Assembly: GCA_037957365.1 (NCBI GenBank)
Contig: JARHVA010000349.1
Span: 4,977,001-5,041,000 of the forward strand
Source: Torreya grandis
Taxonomy: Eukaryota > Streptophyta > Pinopsida > Cupressales > Taxaceae
Reading direction: 5' to 3'
Length of the DNA: 64,000 nt
Part shown: positions 12,918 to 25,644 of the stretch, in pieces
Position numbering within the stretch: position 1 is the stretch's first letter
Layout of the letters: each line of letters starts with the position of its first letter
Made by a program: the position numbers and the translations under genes
The notes under the pieces: model-generated
Databases searched by the model: none
Told to the model about the DNA's origin: nothing
The model's input: the letters and a program-made list of their open reading frames with translations, nothing else

Positions 12918-14450
12918 ATGGCAAAGCCTAGATTACAAGAATTTATACCCTTCAATGGTGGCATCCCTCTTAATTTCAACTAATATGATGATATTTAATC
13001 TAATTACCTAAATATTTTTCCATTTTTCATAAGAGAAAACTCCACCACTCTTGTAGGACACATATCTAACATTGCAAACCTATGTTCAGTACACAACATC
13101 ACCTAAGAGAATGTAGCCATGAGACTCCTAACAACTTCCTTGAAAGTAAAATCCTATTAGTGATATAGAGGTTTGACTATTACCTCTATAAATACTTGGT
13201 ATGAATTTGGTGAGTGAATTTATAAGCACTTTGATGATACAAGTGACCATGTTTCACTAGTTGAGCAACTCACCTCAATAAAGAGGGAACCCTCAAAATC
13301 TATGGTTGATTTCAAATATAGATTTCAAAAGACTTGGGATATAATAATTGTTATCATAAATCCTACACCTAATTATGCCTTTATATTTACCTAAGATCCT
13401 TAAATTTATATTTTTCAATAACGATACAGTCCATGGGTGGGACAACATTGATATAGGCCTATGAAATCTCCATCAAGGTAGAAAATTGCTTGATACAAGT
13501 AGGGAAATTAACTCCTAGACCCTTCATGCCCCTATTTCCTCAACTCCAACCTACTACCCCAAAAATTTCTCTATTAACTACTCCACATAATCAAGAATGA
13601 TATTATGATAACCAAGTAGATAATCTTGGAAAGATTGAAGGTATGTTAAAAGCACAAAATAATAAGTTGGTGACCTTAGAGAGGTAGTAGCAGAATTTTT
13701 AAAGACCATATCAATCTCCATACCCACCTTATCCTTAAAATAAACCTCCTTACCCACCAAATCAAAAAGTCTAAGGTTAGATCAAATATGCCAGACCATA
13801 CAACAACTATAACCCCAATGTTAAAGTAGCTCAAGAGCATCAATACCCACATAAAAAAATATTGGATAAGAGGGTCAATGGTCTACTCTATGTGTGGAAT
13901 CAAATGAGATGGTTATGTCTAAAAATTAAGAAACATATCAAAATCCTATTCTATACTAAGCTCCTCCATTTCAATCTCATGACATTATGCCTCCTCCACC
14001 ACGAGGCCCTCTAATGCCTCATGGTGATATGCCAGCCATGATACCATCAAAAGTTCCAATCCAATAACAAGGAAGTGTGCAAAAACCACAAACTAAAACC
14101 AAATTTTTGAATCTCAAATAAGGAGAGCATGCCTTCTAACATGTGGTATCAAACTTGGGAAAGAATGTACAAAGGATAGATGATGTAGTTGCAACCCATA
14201 TAAGGGCTAAAAGGAGAATGTTATATGATATCTTGGGGAATTAAAAGGATATAACAACACATCCTCAAGTAACTCAACATATTACCATTCAAATTATAGT
14301 CACTAAGACCTCTCTAACTTATCAAACACCTCAGACACATGGGTAATAGCAGAAGACACCATTCATTCCTCATGTTACTTAAGTCTTAAGTGATGCTTCC
14401 ACTTCCAAGTTTTAACCTAAGATTGATAATTATCCATTAAACATTGTTTA
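12918..14450 (+). pseudogene. gag: Element A gag pseudogene
   Basis: From the ATG at 12918 the frame reads MAKPRLQEFIPFNGGIP and later NVAMRLLTTSLKVKSY and TWYEFGE, then SLVEQLTSIKREPSKSM and DFKYRFQKTWD. This is the capsid region of a plant Ty3/gypsy Gag of the Athila/Tat type, which forms the particle around the element RNA. Stops appear within the first 100 bp and the frame shifts repeatedly. From about 13560 to 14450 the translation is Pro-rich and poorly conserved, as in the C-terminal part of such Gag proteins, and I saw no clear zinc knuckle. The next feature downstream is the protease at about 14530. Confidence 0.75.
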
Positions 14451-14529
14451 ATATATGAATATATACAATTTAACATTTTTATTTGGGATTCTCTACTCAT
14501 TTTTGGGTGGAAATACATTCTCCAACAAG

Positions 14530-15000
14530 AGATCTCTAGGCTATCTCTCATGAATAAGCTAGCTGCCAAGGTAAGTGTAGTCTATGTTAATGATGGTCAA
14601 CCTAGTTAATTTAAATCCCATAAGGTTCTTAATACACCTATATTTTACTTTTAAATAATAATAGGATATTGTCTTGTCCACAATTGTATTATATATTTTG
14701 GTGCCTTAATCTCAGTCATGCCCAAGGACATAACAAACAAACTAAAACTCAAGTATGAGCCTGATGATAAATGGGTCTTACAATTAGATGGTTCTCCCAT
14801 AAAGATATTATGTGTCTTAAATGACCTCAAAATTGTGTTATCAACCTACCATAATTTCACTCACACTCAAGATGTCATGGTTGTTGATTTAACCCCTACT
14901 TTGCCCTATGCCTATCTAGGGACTTTACTACAAAGATTATGGGATACCTTTCATATAACTAGTAAAACATTATCTTTAGGCTAATATATGGGACTAGGGT
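14530..15000 (+). pseudogene. pol: Element A aspartic protease remnant
   Basis: Retropepsin cuts the Gag-Pol polyprotein. The plus strand reads LVHNCIIYFGALISVMPKD around 14671-14730, aligning with the family active-site region in which a DSGA-type motif precedes a VMP turn. Here Asp and Ser are lost (YFGA), so it is inactive. It continues openly from 14718 to 14984 (KLKLKYEP, then VLQLDGSPIKILCVLNDLKIVL, then QDVMVVDLTP), the flap and C-terminal half of the domain. The spacing from gag is as expected for Ty3/gypsy. Confidence 0.7.
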
Positions 15001-15280
15001 AATTATTAGGTCTGAAATTATTTATAAGTTCCATTGAGATCCCTATATGACCAACCTTTCTAATGTAAACTGCACTATACTCAATGAGGATATGAATGTT
15101 AGTGAGAAAGAACCCAAAGATCATCTTGAAATAATCTTAGACATACTCCTTGATGAATGGTAATTTTATAACCATTTATTCAACCCCTAAAATAACATTA
15201 ATTAATTATACTTATGGGTGTTATAAATGCATGAGGAAGGGGTTGTTGTTCTTAGTCTCACAAGCTCAACTCAAGAGCAT

Positions 15281-15668
15281 GATAGCATGTGGACCTTATT
15301 CTTTGATGGTTCAAGGTAAAATAATGTTAGTTGGGATGGATTAATGTTATTTTCCTATTCAAAGTAGAAGTATTACACAATTTTATAAGGTTCTAATTTA
15401 GTTTCACTTTAAACATAGCTAATTATGAAGCCCTTATGCATGGATTAAATGAAGTAAGGAGGAGAGGCATCAAACTTATATAGTTGAAAGGTGATAGTGA
15501 GATTATAGTGAAATAAATAAGGGGTGTTAGTGAAATTAAGAACCATATATTGAAGGCCTACAAGCACCAAGTATGGGACCTTATAGAATACTTCTTAGCA
15601 TTTGACATATGGTCTATACCAAGGGAGTCTAATCACCATGTAGATAATCTTGCATCTATTAGTGCCTA
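15281..15668 (+). pseudogene. Extra RNase H domain upstream of RT (element A)
   Basis: RNase H degrades the RNA strand of an RNA-DNA hybrid. The sequence reads SMWTLFFDGSR with catalytic Asp at 15305-15307. After a frameshift it reads ANYEALMHGLNE with Glu at 15427-15429, then LKGDSEIIVK with Asp at 15493-15495, and finally ESNHHVDNLASI with Asp at 15643-15645. All four metal-binding acids of a type I RNase H are present in the right order and spacing. It lies between protease (ends about 15000) and RT (starts about 16080). A second, ordinary RNase H region follows RT. The motif style (WTLFFDGS, NYEAL, GDSEII, HHVDNLA) resembles the archaeal-type RNase H of plant Tat elements, normally described downstream of the first RNase H. 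Stops and one frameshift make it a pseudogene. Confidence 0.75.
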
Positions 15669-16079
15669 ATTTGATATTGTATATGTATTCAAGAGAAATC
15701 AAGGACAATCCCAAATAAAAGACATATACAGGCCATCTATACTTGATAATGAGGTAAGTGGGTATATCTTTGATACTAATGAAAAAATTATGTGCTTTCT
15801 CATGTAAGAGGCATAATTCTACCATAAGAATCAAGGTAAGTTTCAATATCAATTTAATGATCAGATTGTGAATCTAACATATAATAAGTTGTCTAAGGGA
15901 CTAGTGAAATTAGAAAGCATATTCAATGAATATAATTAGATGAGAAGAGATAATGTAGGTATCTCAACTAAGGAAGAACATTATGAGAAGATAGCAATCT
16001 TTAAAGACAAGCTATTAAATTTAGGAAAAGTAAACACAACAGAAGAGATATCTACCTTAATTTACTTTTAAAAAGAGTA

Positions 16080-17480
16080 TGAATATGTTTTTTCATGTGA
16101 GTACCATGATTTGAAGGTATTTTACCCCAAGCTTACCCAACATACCATATAATTAGAAAATAATGCAAAATTGGTAAGGCAAAAACAAAGGCCAGTCAAT
16201 CCTAAGGTGTAAGAGCTAATGAGAAGAGAGTTATTTAAATTGATAAAGTCCAAGATAATATTCCCCATCAAAAATTCCTCATGGGTATCAAACCTTTTTC
16301 TTGTGAGGAATAATAATGGAGAGATATGCCTATGTGTTGACTTTAGAGACCTTAACAAGGTGTCATTGAGGCAAAATTACCCATTGCCCTATATGGATTA
16401 GATAATTCAAAAGGTTATAGGCTCTTAAAGGTTATCCTTTCTTGATGGATACTATGATTGCAATCAGATATTGTTCAAGGATGAGGATAGGCATAATATT
16501 ACCTTCACTATAAATTAGGGCACTTATGCATACATGAAAATGCCCTTTGGATTGTCTAATACAAGGGTGAATTTATAAAGGGCAATGTACATTTCCTTCA
16601 AGGGGTTAATCAATAAAATGGTGCTCATCTACCTTGATTAAATCAATTTATTCTCAAAGTATCCATCAGACCACATGTCTCACTTGAAATTAATCATTGA
16701 TAGATGAAAGCAATTTATAGTGTCATTAAATCCCAAAATATGAATCTTTGTTGTTTATGATGTAAAATTTTTGGGGCATGTAGTGTCAAAGTATGGTATT
16801 TATATAGACCCTAAGAGAGTTTAATCCATATTATTCTTACCCTTTCCCAAGCACAAGAAAGGTTTGTAGATTTTCCTAGGGAAGATCAACTTCATAAGGA
16901 GATTTATCCTAGGCTTTGTAGAGTTGGTCAAGCCATTAATCACATGTTAAGGAAGCACAAGTAATTCACGTCTAGAAAAGAAGGTAAGAAGATATTTTAG
17001 GCCATAAAAGAGACCGTATCTCAAGCCCCTACTCTTCTTAACCCTGATTTTAGCAAGGAGTGTTTCTTATATTCCTTATATACATCAAATGTAATTTATG
17101 ATATGCTTATGAAGTGGAATGGTGAAGGCCTAGGATAACCCATTTCCTTCTTTAGTTAGGTCTTAGAGGGATATGAAGAAAGATATACTTTTTTGGAGAA
17201 GTATTTAATTCTTGTGATGAGAGGATTGAATAATTTTAGGCACATGGTGTCTAAAAATAAGGTCATATTTATGGTGGTACACTGAAGCATCAAAGAATTC
17301 ATAATCAATAGAGATCTTAGTGAGAAGATAGTTGGGTGCGTAATAAAATGTATGGAATATTACCTTGAGGTAAGTGAAAAATCTTATAATAGGTAGAGGT
17401 TTATGTGAGCATCCTATATCAGAGATAAAGGAGGACAAATGCCAAGTGTTGGCATTACATGACATTCAATAGATAGCTAT
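16080..17480 (+). pseudogene. pol: Element A reverse transcriptase and downstream RNase H remnant
   Basis: The RT region reads ELFKLIKSKIIFPIKNSSWV, then GEICLCVDFRDLNKVSLRQ (16219-16401), the classic N-terminal fingers and first catalytic Asp of Ty3/gypsy RT. It continues with FLDGYYDCNQ, then YAYMKMPFGLSNTRV, and VLIYLD followed by a stop and INLFSK, where the second Asp of the YxDD box has been lost. HVVSKYGIYIDPKRV and FLGKINFIRRFI mark the thumb. From about 16970 a decayed RNase H and connection reads AIKETVSQAPTLLNPDFSKE and EERYTFLEKYLI. Multiple stops make it dead. Integrase follows at about 17640. Confidence 0.8.
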
Positions 17481-17639
17481 AATCAATATTCTTCTTAGTT
17501 ATAATAATGATGTGGATAAATTTCTTCAAATTGGCTAATGTCTTATGGGCTTGTATGGATCCAAAAGGAGACACTTTATATTTTATACCATACCCTATGT
17601 CTCTATATATGGAGTGCTCTTTAAGAAAGACATAGGAGG

Positions 17640-18745
17640 CATGCTTTTGATATGTGTTGCATCATGCCAAGTGGAAAAGCTACTTGAGTAATTTCATGAT
17701 GGACCTACTGGTGGGAAATTTTCTATCAAGGATATAGCCTCAAAAATCATTAGATATGGGTAATTTTTTCCTACATTGTTTATAGATTCATATATTCGGG
17801 TGAGAAAGTGCTCATAATGTGCCATGTTCATTGGTAAACAAAAGTTAGTTTCCCTTCCTTTGCAACCAATACAATTTGAACATCCCTTAATGTAGTGGGT
17901 ATTAGATTTCATAAGGATGATACATCCCCTTTATATTACTATATGCAAGTGGATTATCATAGCCACTGACTACTTCACAAGGTGGGTGGAAGCAACTATA
18001 CTAAAGGAGGCCAATGAGATTTTTGTCTTGGAGTTTTATGACAACCTTGTGACTAGATTTGTTGTGCCTTCAATAATCATATATGATAATTCATTGGCCT
18101 TCAATAGTGGTAAGGTATTTGAGTGGGATATTAGACATGGAATTTACCTTAAGGCATCCTCTAACTACCCATAAGGCAATGTACTAGTAGAGTCCACAAA
18201 TAAGAACTTGATAAGGATCATCAAAAGAATCATTAAGGATAGCTAAAGAGAATGGCATATAAGATTTAAAAATACCTTATGGGTAGATAAAGTGACACCT
18301 AAGAAGTATATTATATACTCTCCATAACTCCTTATCTATGGTAGAGAGGCAAAATTGCCTATTTCCCTTGAACTGTCTGCCTTAGATCTTGCTCATCAAC
18401 TGGAGTTGTTAGAAGATGATGTTATTTAAGTGAGAATGAATGAGATAAGGTAATTATAGGACATAAGAGATAGTGTCATGCATTCCATGTGGTCTAATAA
18501 ACATTAAGTCAAGAATTAATTTGATAAAATGGCTTCATATAAGACATTTTAATAGGGAAATTTAGTCCTCAAGTGGGATGAGGACCATGAAAAACTAGGA
18601 AAACACTCCAAATTTGACAACCTTTGGAGTTCACCTTACATCATCACTTGCTAAAAAAAAAGTAATACCTTTTATATTTATAGATTTAATGGTGAAGGAA
18701 TCCCCATACATATCAATGATAAGTTCCTCAAGTTATTTTATTAGT
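17640..18745 (+). pseudogene. pol: Element A integrase remnant
   Basis: Integrase inserts the DNA copy into the genome. The zinc-finger region is decayed (FHDGPTGGKFSIKDIASKI, then VRKCS, stop, CAMF). The catalytic core is well preserved: IIIATDYFTRWVEA carries the first Asp, SIIIYDNSLAFNS the second, and VESTNKNLIRIIKR the Glu, so the DDE triad is readable. The C-terminal part reads GREAKLPISLELSALD, then LVLKWDEDHEKLGKHSKFDN, and ends HINDKFLKLFY before a stop at about 18742, the usual terminus of plant Ty3/gypsy pol. No chromodomain follows. Several stops interrupt it. The LTR begins about 280 bp further on. Confidence 0.85.
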
Positions 18746-19020
18746 ATCTTTGATGCTTCTCTTGCATATAGGTAGATAGAGTTGTCTTTTCTCTCTAGGT
18801 GATTTTGCACATGTATCATGTTTGTTGCTTAGTCTTGTTGATTAGGTAATTGTGTGTTATCTTCATAGTATTTTAAATTTAGTTTGGTTGTGTCTAATTT
18901 TATAAATATTATGAAAGGTATTGAGAAAACTTCATGTATAATCATGTTTCATTTACTAATCCATTAAAAGTAGGTTCAATTTTTTTTGAGTTCTTTCACT
19001 AGTAGGCTAGTCAAGCCAGT

Positions 19021-19875
19021 TGAGTCACTAGAAATGTTGACCACTTTATAGTCCTAGACCTAAAAAGGGGTGAAACTTATGATTTAATTCATTATAAATC
19101 ATTTTTACCATGGTTATTATTAATATCATGAGTTTGTGAGCATTGTTCAAGAAATCTATAGTCTTGTCATGCTACATCTTTACCTTGTCAATCCTTATGT
19201 GTCTTCATGTATCCTTTCCAACCTGATTCAAGTAGTGTCATGATGTTCAAATGTGATTAGATGGTATTTTATCACTCTAATGGGTCCTTAACATGTGAAA
19301 TATGCCATGATGAAGGTGAGTTGAGGAGGTATTTTGATAGAGGTTTAGAGGCACATTGGTTCTACCTGATCATCAAAGGTATACTCAATTTCAATCTTTC
19401 AAGAAACATCATAGAGAATTTCATAAGGTTATATTAAGGTTTAATTGATCATTAAGGTCTTTTATATACATTAACATGATAATTTAATTGATATACCTCC
19501 TTTTAAAGTCATATATTTGAGCAAAGTCAACAGTTTCTAGTCATAATGAGGGTTAGTTTAGCCTTAATAGAACACTAAACCACCCCACACATCTTTAATA
19601 GGCCTCATAAACCTCATCAAGACATAACTAGACTATTTCATGCTTCATTTGGATCTACTATCACTATATCAATGCCAATTCCTCCCAAAGGTCCCCACAC
19701 ATGCTAAAGTATGACTCTTCAACTCCCTTAGCTCATACTACTATATTCAAAGTGATATATGGTCACTATTTTCCCTCTAAAACACCTGTTAAAAATATTT
19801 TAGGTCTAAAACAAAGATAGTTGTAGGAAAAATGATAGTTTTTAGGAGTTTCTTCAGTAGTATAGATTTGTACTA
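19021..19875 (+). repeat. Element A right LTR, piece 1
   Basis: This matches the left LTR from about 6505 to 7364 (GTGTCTTCATGT, CTCCCAAAGGTCCCCACACA and others). It stops at the TACTA target site where element B is inserted, and the match resumes at 34465. TACTA at 19871-19875 is the left target duplication of B. Confidence 0.85.
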
Positions 19876-21137
19876 TTGGTTCTTAGTTGTACACCTCTCT
19901 AATTTGGAATTGGACGCTTAAAGAAATATGAAAAACAATGATGAGAAACTTGTTAGTGTGTCATTATAACTATGGAATGGTTGGACATCAAGAATGGAAT
20001 GGATAGAGAAAATGATTGAGAGGCACCTACAAAGGGTATGGCTAGCTCCCGACTACTTTTGGCTCTGCATGAACCAAGGTAAAAGAACCTATGGGGTAGA
20101 TTGCTCACATGGAGAGGTTTTAATTAAATATACATGAGGATTATTGGCACAAGGAAAAAATATGACCAAATAATAACCAAGTTTGAATAATTCACCCATA
20201 AAGGGTTGTCACACAAAATGCACAAATGATATAAGTCATACAAAAGCTACTAAAGATAGATGAAATTATGACTACAATCTTCATTCTGAATAATATTCAA
20301 TAGTAAAGGGACTGAATAAAAGACTATAATGGTATGATTTAAATTAAAAATTACAAACACATTTTAAATAATCAATATCTTATGTGTTTTCAAGGAAAAT
20401 AATATGTATAGTATGCAAGGGATGTATTATTTTTAGGGTAGGATATGGTATGACAAGTTAAATGATTATAAAATGGAGGGTGGTGTGTTTTTGTCTTCCA
20501 AATAATAGGGTGTCTAGAAGTATTTCATGACAATATTTCTTTGAAAAAATGCAAAAAAAATCAAATTCAAGATAATGGTAAGCACTAAATTATCGAAAAA
20601 ACCTTAGAACATACACTAAAACTAGAATCTCAAATACTTTTCCTACTAAATTTAGGAACCCAAGGTGCCCTTTAAATGTATTAAATAATACATTACAAAT
20701 TATAACTATAGAAAGGGATTTATAACCTAGGTACATGCTTAGAATGACAACTAGTAATGAACACAAACCCAAATATCCAATCAGTAAAACTTGTAAAACA
20801 TATTATTGCATTTCATTAACAAGATATAATAAAGAGCCACAAATATTTTCCATTAACTTGAAAAGAAATATTACAAACATCAACACTTCAAAATGCTTCC
20901 ATGGGGAAAAGCATGGTGAGATTTGATCTTCTGACAAGGGAGACATAAACATGATCTCAAATCTTGTTAATGGTTGTATAGATGCAACCACCTTAGCAAG
21001 GGAGACAAGATCTACACATAATAGTTGATCCTAGAAACATTTTTGTAGAACCTAGACTTGGAGAAAAATAGATGCCTAAAATAATGACCTACAAAAACCA
21101 AAAACCAACAAAAACCTTCAAATAGAGAATAAAACCC

Positions 21138-21146
21138 CTATTTATA
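21138..21146 (-). promoter_or_regulatory. TATA-like box in element B LTR
   Basis: The minus strand reads TATAAATAGGGG here and again at 31571-31579 in the other LTR. Conservation between LTRs that have otherwise diverged supports it as the LTR core promoter of the minus-oriented element. Confidence 0.55.
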
Positions 21147-22619
21147 CATTTTCAATCCTTCCCAAACCTAGGACTAATGGGTTGTAATTTTCCAAAATTG
21201 CATAACAAACCTTTCTAGTCCCATCAAGATGCTCTCAGCAAGAAAATGACTTTTGCTACACCTGAAATTTTGTCTATTTAAAATAAATCATTGTTACAAC
21301 TTCCTATAAAAGGAATGATGAGGACTCACAACCACTTGGAGATGCTCTTAACCACTTTATTGTACAACTAGAGGGAAAATAACATTTGAGGAGCCAAATA
21401 GACTTTTTCCTCATATCAAACTAGCTAAAGATGCCCCTTTACACTTGCCTAAAAGGTGAATTGCATAGCAGAGGCTGAAAAAAATTACTATGTGAAATTA
21501 CCTAGAGATGTTGATGAATGATTGCATGTACATCTATAACCTCTTGGACAACTACCTTTATTTTTTATACACACCATGGAATAACCTATTCTTGTAATGA
21601 TGGCTCAATAATGATTTAGTTTTGACATAAAACAAAAAATGATCCATGATCATGATTGGAAATATTCACTTTGGAACAACTTATTTTATGCTTTGACTCA
21701 TTACCCAACTAGGAAAGAGCCATTAAGTTTAACTTTTAGACCAAAGTTGCCACATACCAATGTTAGACACACCACATCATATCTAATTGAGTATATGTAG
21801 GCTCTAAGGGTTACAATTTTGATTAATCAGCTCTAGTCTAGACACATATCACTTCTTCATGTAATATGGGCCCTTTGAAAACTATATCTTAGGTCACACC
21901 GTTGGATATGATTTGCCCAAAAAAATGTGTCTTTTTGATCTTAATCCAAAAGATACAATGCCATTGGCTGCCTATAGATCTTATACCAAAATGGTTCCAC
22001 TTGGTAGCTCCATGGGCTTTCTACATCCTACTCTGTCAATCTTGTCAGGCTAATGTGCTCTTGCTAAGTGGTGGCCCCACATTCACTATAATTTTTTTGA
22101 AAATTCTTAACTTAATATACACTTTATATAAGATTATGTATACTTGAACATGTACCATCAATCTCTAAAAATGCGATAAATCTTTAGCCTATGACAATTT
22201 ATTGACCTTTCAATTATGCCTTCCCACTATTAGATCTGGCTGGGATGAGCAAACATGCTCCATTAGATCATGATCCAAGGGTTGGGGAATCATTGGATAT
22301 TACTTATTCTTAACCCTAAAGATGTGCCACTTGGTATCCCTATAGGCTTCCTGTGTTCCCTAAACTATCCAACTTTGATTATGCATCATTACATCATCAT
22401 TCTTCATGCAAATACATACCATTGGATTTACCTCTATTTTAAAATAAATTACTACTTCACAAGGTCTAAAATTGATGCTCATATGACTATCCTAGAACAT
22501 TTGAATCCCAACAGCTACTTTCCATGGATTAAAGTTGATGTCTACATGCTTCTCAAAAGATGTCCATGAGATTGTCATATTTGTAATTCAAAAATTTATA
22601 TAAGGGATTTATTCCACAA

Positions 22620-23920
22620 CAATTTGGTTAGTGGGCTCTTTATCTTTAACATTCTTGTTTGATTCTTAGGCCTTTTATCTTTAACTTCTCTATCTTTGAC
22701 TTTTCTTATCCTTGGCACTTCTGCTTTGGGCCTTCCTTTGGAAATATTATCTGATAACAATTCTTTCAAGCATTCTATCAAGATAATTATTTTGAATAAA
22801 ATGTTTGAGGTAATTTCCTTGAAGGATTTTGACTTCACACTTTTCTTGAAAGAATTGAGATTTATCAGACCTTTTATGTTGGAAGAATGCCTAAAATAAT
22901 TTAGCCTTCAATTTTTCACCTTCATCAGAATAATTGTTTCAAATATTTTGTTTGAAAGAATTTCCCCAAAGAAATTGGTCTTTTGCACTTTTGTCAAAGG
23001 AATTGGACCTTTGCACTCTTGTTGAAAGAATTAGACCTTAGCTCCTTTTGTCTTCATCAGAATAATTGTTTTAGACATTTTGTTTGAAATAATTTCCCCA
23101 TAGAAATTAAACTTGGTACTTTTCCCAAATAAATTCAATTTTTTGGGACTTTTTGCATGTGAAAAATTCTTGTTGGAAATAAGACTTTTTCTCCACATCA
23201 TCTTTGTCTAAAGTACCCTTCAACCATCTGTACCCTTCAAATTTTTTGTCAAGGGCACTTTCCTTATAAAATTTCCCTTCAGCCTTTTGAAATGATCTTT
23301 TAGTTCTCTTGAAAGTGCCTTTCAGACCTTTTAAAGGTTCTCTTTGGTAAATTTTTAAGGGCAAAATTCTTGAAAGAGTTGATCCTTTAGGTATTTTGCA
23401 AAGGCAAAATGACCCTTCTAAAAGTGCCCTTCAAAATTTTTTCAAGGGTAAGATGCACAAAGGAAATGATCCTTCAGACTTTTTTTAGACACTTTGGCCA
23501 AAATAACTAAGCCTTTACATTTATTTTTAGATTTTTACATGGTAAAAATGCCCAAAGGGTAAGTTCCCTTCAGAGTTTTTGCCATAGACAAAAAATACAA
23601 AACAAATAATATTTTGTGCCTTTTTTGAGACAAAAGATTTTTGTCAGGATTTTTGTGTGGGCAAAATGCCTAAAGGGCAAGTGCCCTTCAAAAATTTTGA
23701 CACTGACAAAAGTCCAAAAAAAATAACCATTTGTATTTTTTTGTGAAACACTTATCCCAATGCAAAACAAGATATTGAATACCTTTGGACTTGTTTTATT
23801 ACAATGTGTTCAATGAAAATAAGCCTCTAGACTTTTTTTTGAGATAAAACACCCAAATACCTATTTCTATCAGATATTGTGTTCATGTAAAATTCTCAAA
23901 AAAGTCTAAGGAAAAGACAC
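22620..23920. repeat. Degenerate repeat array with hairpin motifs inside element B LTR
   Basis: The array is built from irregular units of roughly 90-130 bp containing GGCAAAATGCC, AAGGGCAAGTGCCCTTC and TTTTTGAGACAAAA-like strings. AAGGGCAAGTGCCCTT (about 23676) is a perfect short inverted repeat. The same array occurs in the right LTR at 33060-34290. No protein is coded. Confidence 0.7.
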
Positions 23921-24369
23921 ATTCACTAAGAAAAGACCACATTAGGACTTAGCTAATTTTTAAATGAACTTGACCTCCTAAAGGAACAATTAGAGATAGA
24001 AGTTAGGCTAAGGACGTAGTCATTTACACTAGACAAGGGCCCAATTACTTCAATAAAATTTTAAGCACTAATACTTACTCTCACTTGGGGATGCATACCC
24101 CTAATGGGTGTGTAAAAAAGCCCCAAAAAATAAGACCAGGTGCCAATCCATTGGGTCACAAAGTCAAGATGCATCAACTTTCAGAAAACATTCATAAAGG
24201 CTCAAAAAAACATGGAAGACTTAAAAAAATAAATCAAGAGGATATAGAAATGAAGACATAATAGAACATAAAGGGAAACTATACAAATAATGCCTAAAGT
24301 AGATGGGTAATAAAATAATAGAAGGACAAATCATAAAAACACTATACAATATGGTACACATGTTAAGGA

Positions 24370-25640
24370 CTTAATCAAAGAAGTGTTTTAGATGTCTATC
24401 ATTGACTAGTAGCTCCAGTATTTCACCATCTAAGTCTCTCAAAAAGTATGTTCACCAATATGGTAGTCAATGGAATAGGTACCCATCCACAAGGTATCAA
24501 ACTTGTCATGCTTTCCTTTCTCCTCATGCCTATTATCCCAAAGTAGAATTAGATCACCTATTTGGAATTTTTGTGGAGTGACCTTCTTATCAAATATTTT
24601 CTTCAGCATTTCTTTGAACTTTATGTGTCTTTCATGAGCTTGTCTTTAAATTTCACCAAGCTCAATAATTTGGTTCATCGTATTCTTATAGTGGTTGATC
24701 TACCTATCCTCTTTTAGATACTTCATGAGTTGGTAGGTGGGTAACTATAAATTCATAGGTAGAACTATTTGAGCTCCATAAATAAGCTCAAAAAGGCTTC
24801 TACCTATAGCTCTCTTAGGTATAATCCTATTAGCCCACAAGGAAAAATTCAACTATTCACCCTACTTCTTGTTTTCTTCCAAATTTCACCTAATGATCTT
24901 GAGTAAGTTATTGTTACTTAATTCTACTTGCCCATTCCCTTGAGGGTTGTAATTGGAAGCATAGTTCAACTCAATCCTGTATTATTTTCAAAATACCACT
25001 AAAGGTTTGTCTTTAAATCTCATGGAATTATCAATAATTATCTTGATAGGCACACCAAATCTATAAATAATTTTATTTAACAAAAATTTCATAACTACTT
25101 GGTGTGTTGCTTTCTTTGTAAGGATTGCTTTGACCCATTTTGTGAAGTAACCAATTGTAAATAGTATCCATCTATGTCTAGTGCTTAATCAATCAACAAT
25201 TTATATAATGAATTCCATTCCCCATTATCTAAATGGACCTTCAATCATCATAAGCTTTAAGGGAAGAGAACTTAAGGATTTCATCCTCTTGGTAAAGTGA
25301 TGACATTCTTCACACTTTCTTAATATCTAAGAAACATCTTTGAATAGTGATGACCACCAATAAACATCTCTCATAATTTATGAGTTGTAACTTTAGGTGC
25401 GAAATTTCCACCAAACACTCCACTATGGAAGTCTTCAATTAGGATAGTTGTCCGTTCTTCTAGCATGCATCTTAGGAGAACCCCATATGGATTCTTCCAT
25501 GTTATTTTATCCTCAGTTAAGAGGTATTTTTGAGACACAAGCTTAAGAGTTCTTCTTTGATTCTTTTCCAAGTCAGGGGGACAAATTAGATTTTTCAAGT
25601 AGTAAACAATATCTCTATACCACGAAGACATGTTAAATTA
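24370..25640 (-). pseudogene. pol: Element B integrase remnant
   Basis: On the minus strand the open stretch 25631-25371 (CPPDLEKNQRRTLKLVSQKY, then GVLLRCMLEE and DFHSGVFGG) is the linker and start of the integrase zinc finger. It continues MRDVYWWSSLFKDVS, then LRKCEECHHFTKRM with the zinc Cys pair. The core reads ILFTIGYFTKWVKAI, where the first catalytic Asp is replaced by Gly, then IIIDNSMRFKDKPL with the second Asp, and NYNPQGNGQVELSNNNLLKI with the Glu. The C-terminal part (GDLILLWDNRHEEKGKHDKF) ends VNDRHLKHFFD before a stop at about 24372. Stops and the lost Asp make it inactive. Confidence 0.85.
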
Positions 25641-25644
25641 ACTC

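Larger units (their letters stand above)
19876..24075 (-). repeat. Element B 3' LTR (left copy)
   Basis: It matches 30304-34464 throughout, for example TTGTACACCTCTCTAATTTG near both starts and GAAAATGATTGAGAGGCACC shortly after. A minus-strand TATA-like box lies at 21138-21146. The terminal dinucleotide at the left end is mutated (the other copy begins TGTCAG). The right end is set by alignment with the other LTR's end and is good to a few bases. The stretch just inside it (24076-24120) reads on the minus strand as a weakly purine-rich CCCCAAGTGAGAGTA, a possible polypurine tract. Confidence 0.85.
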
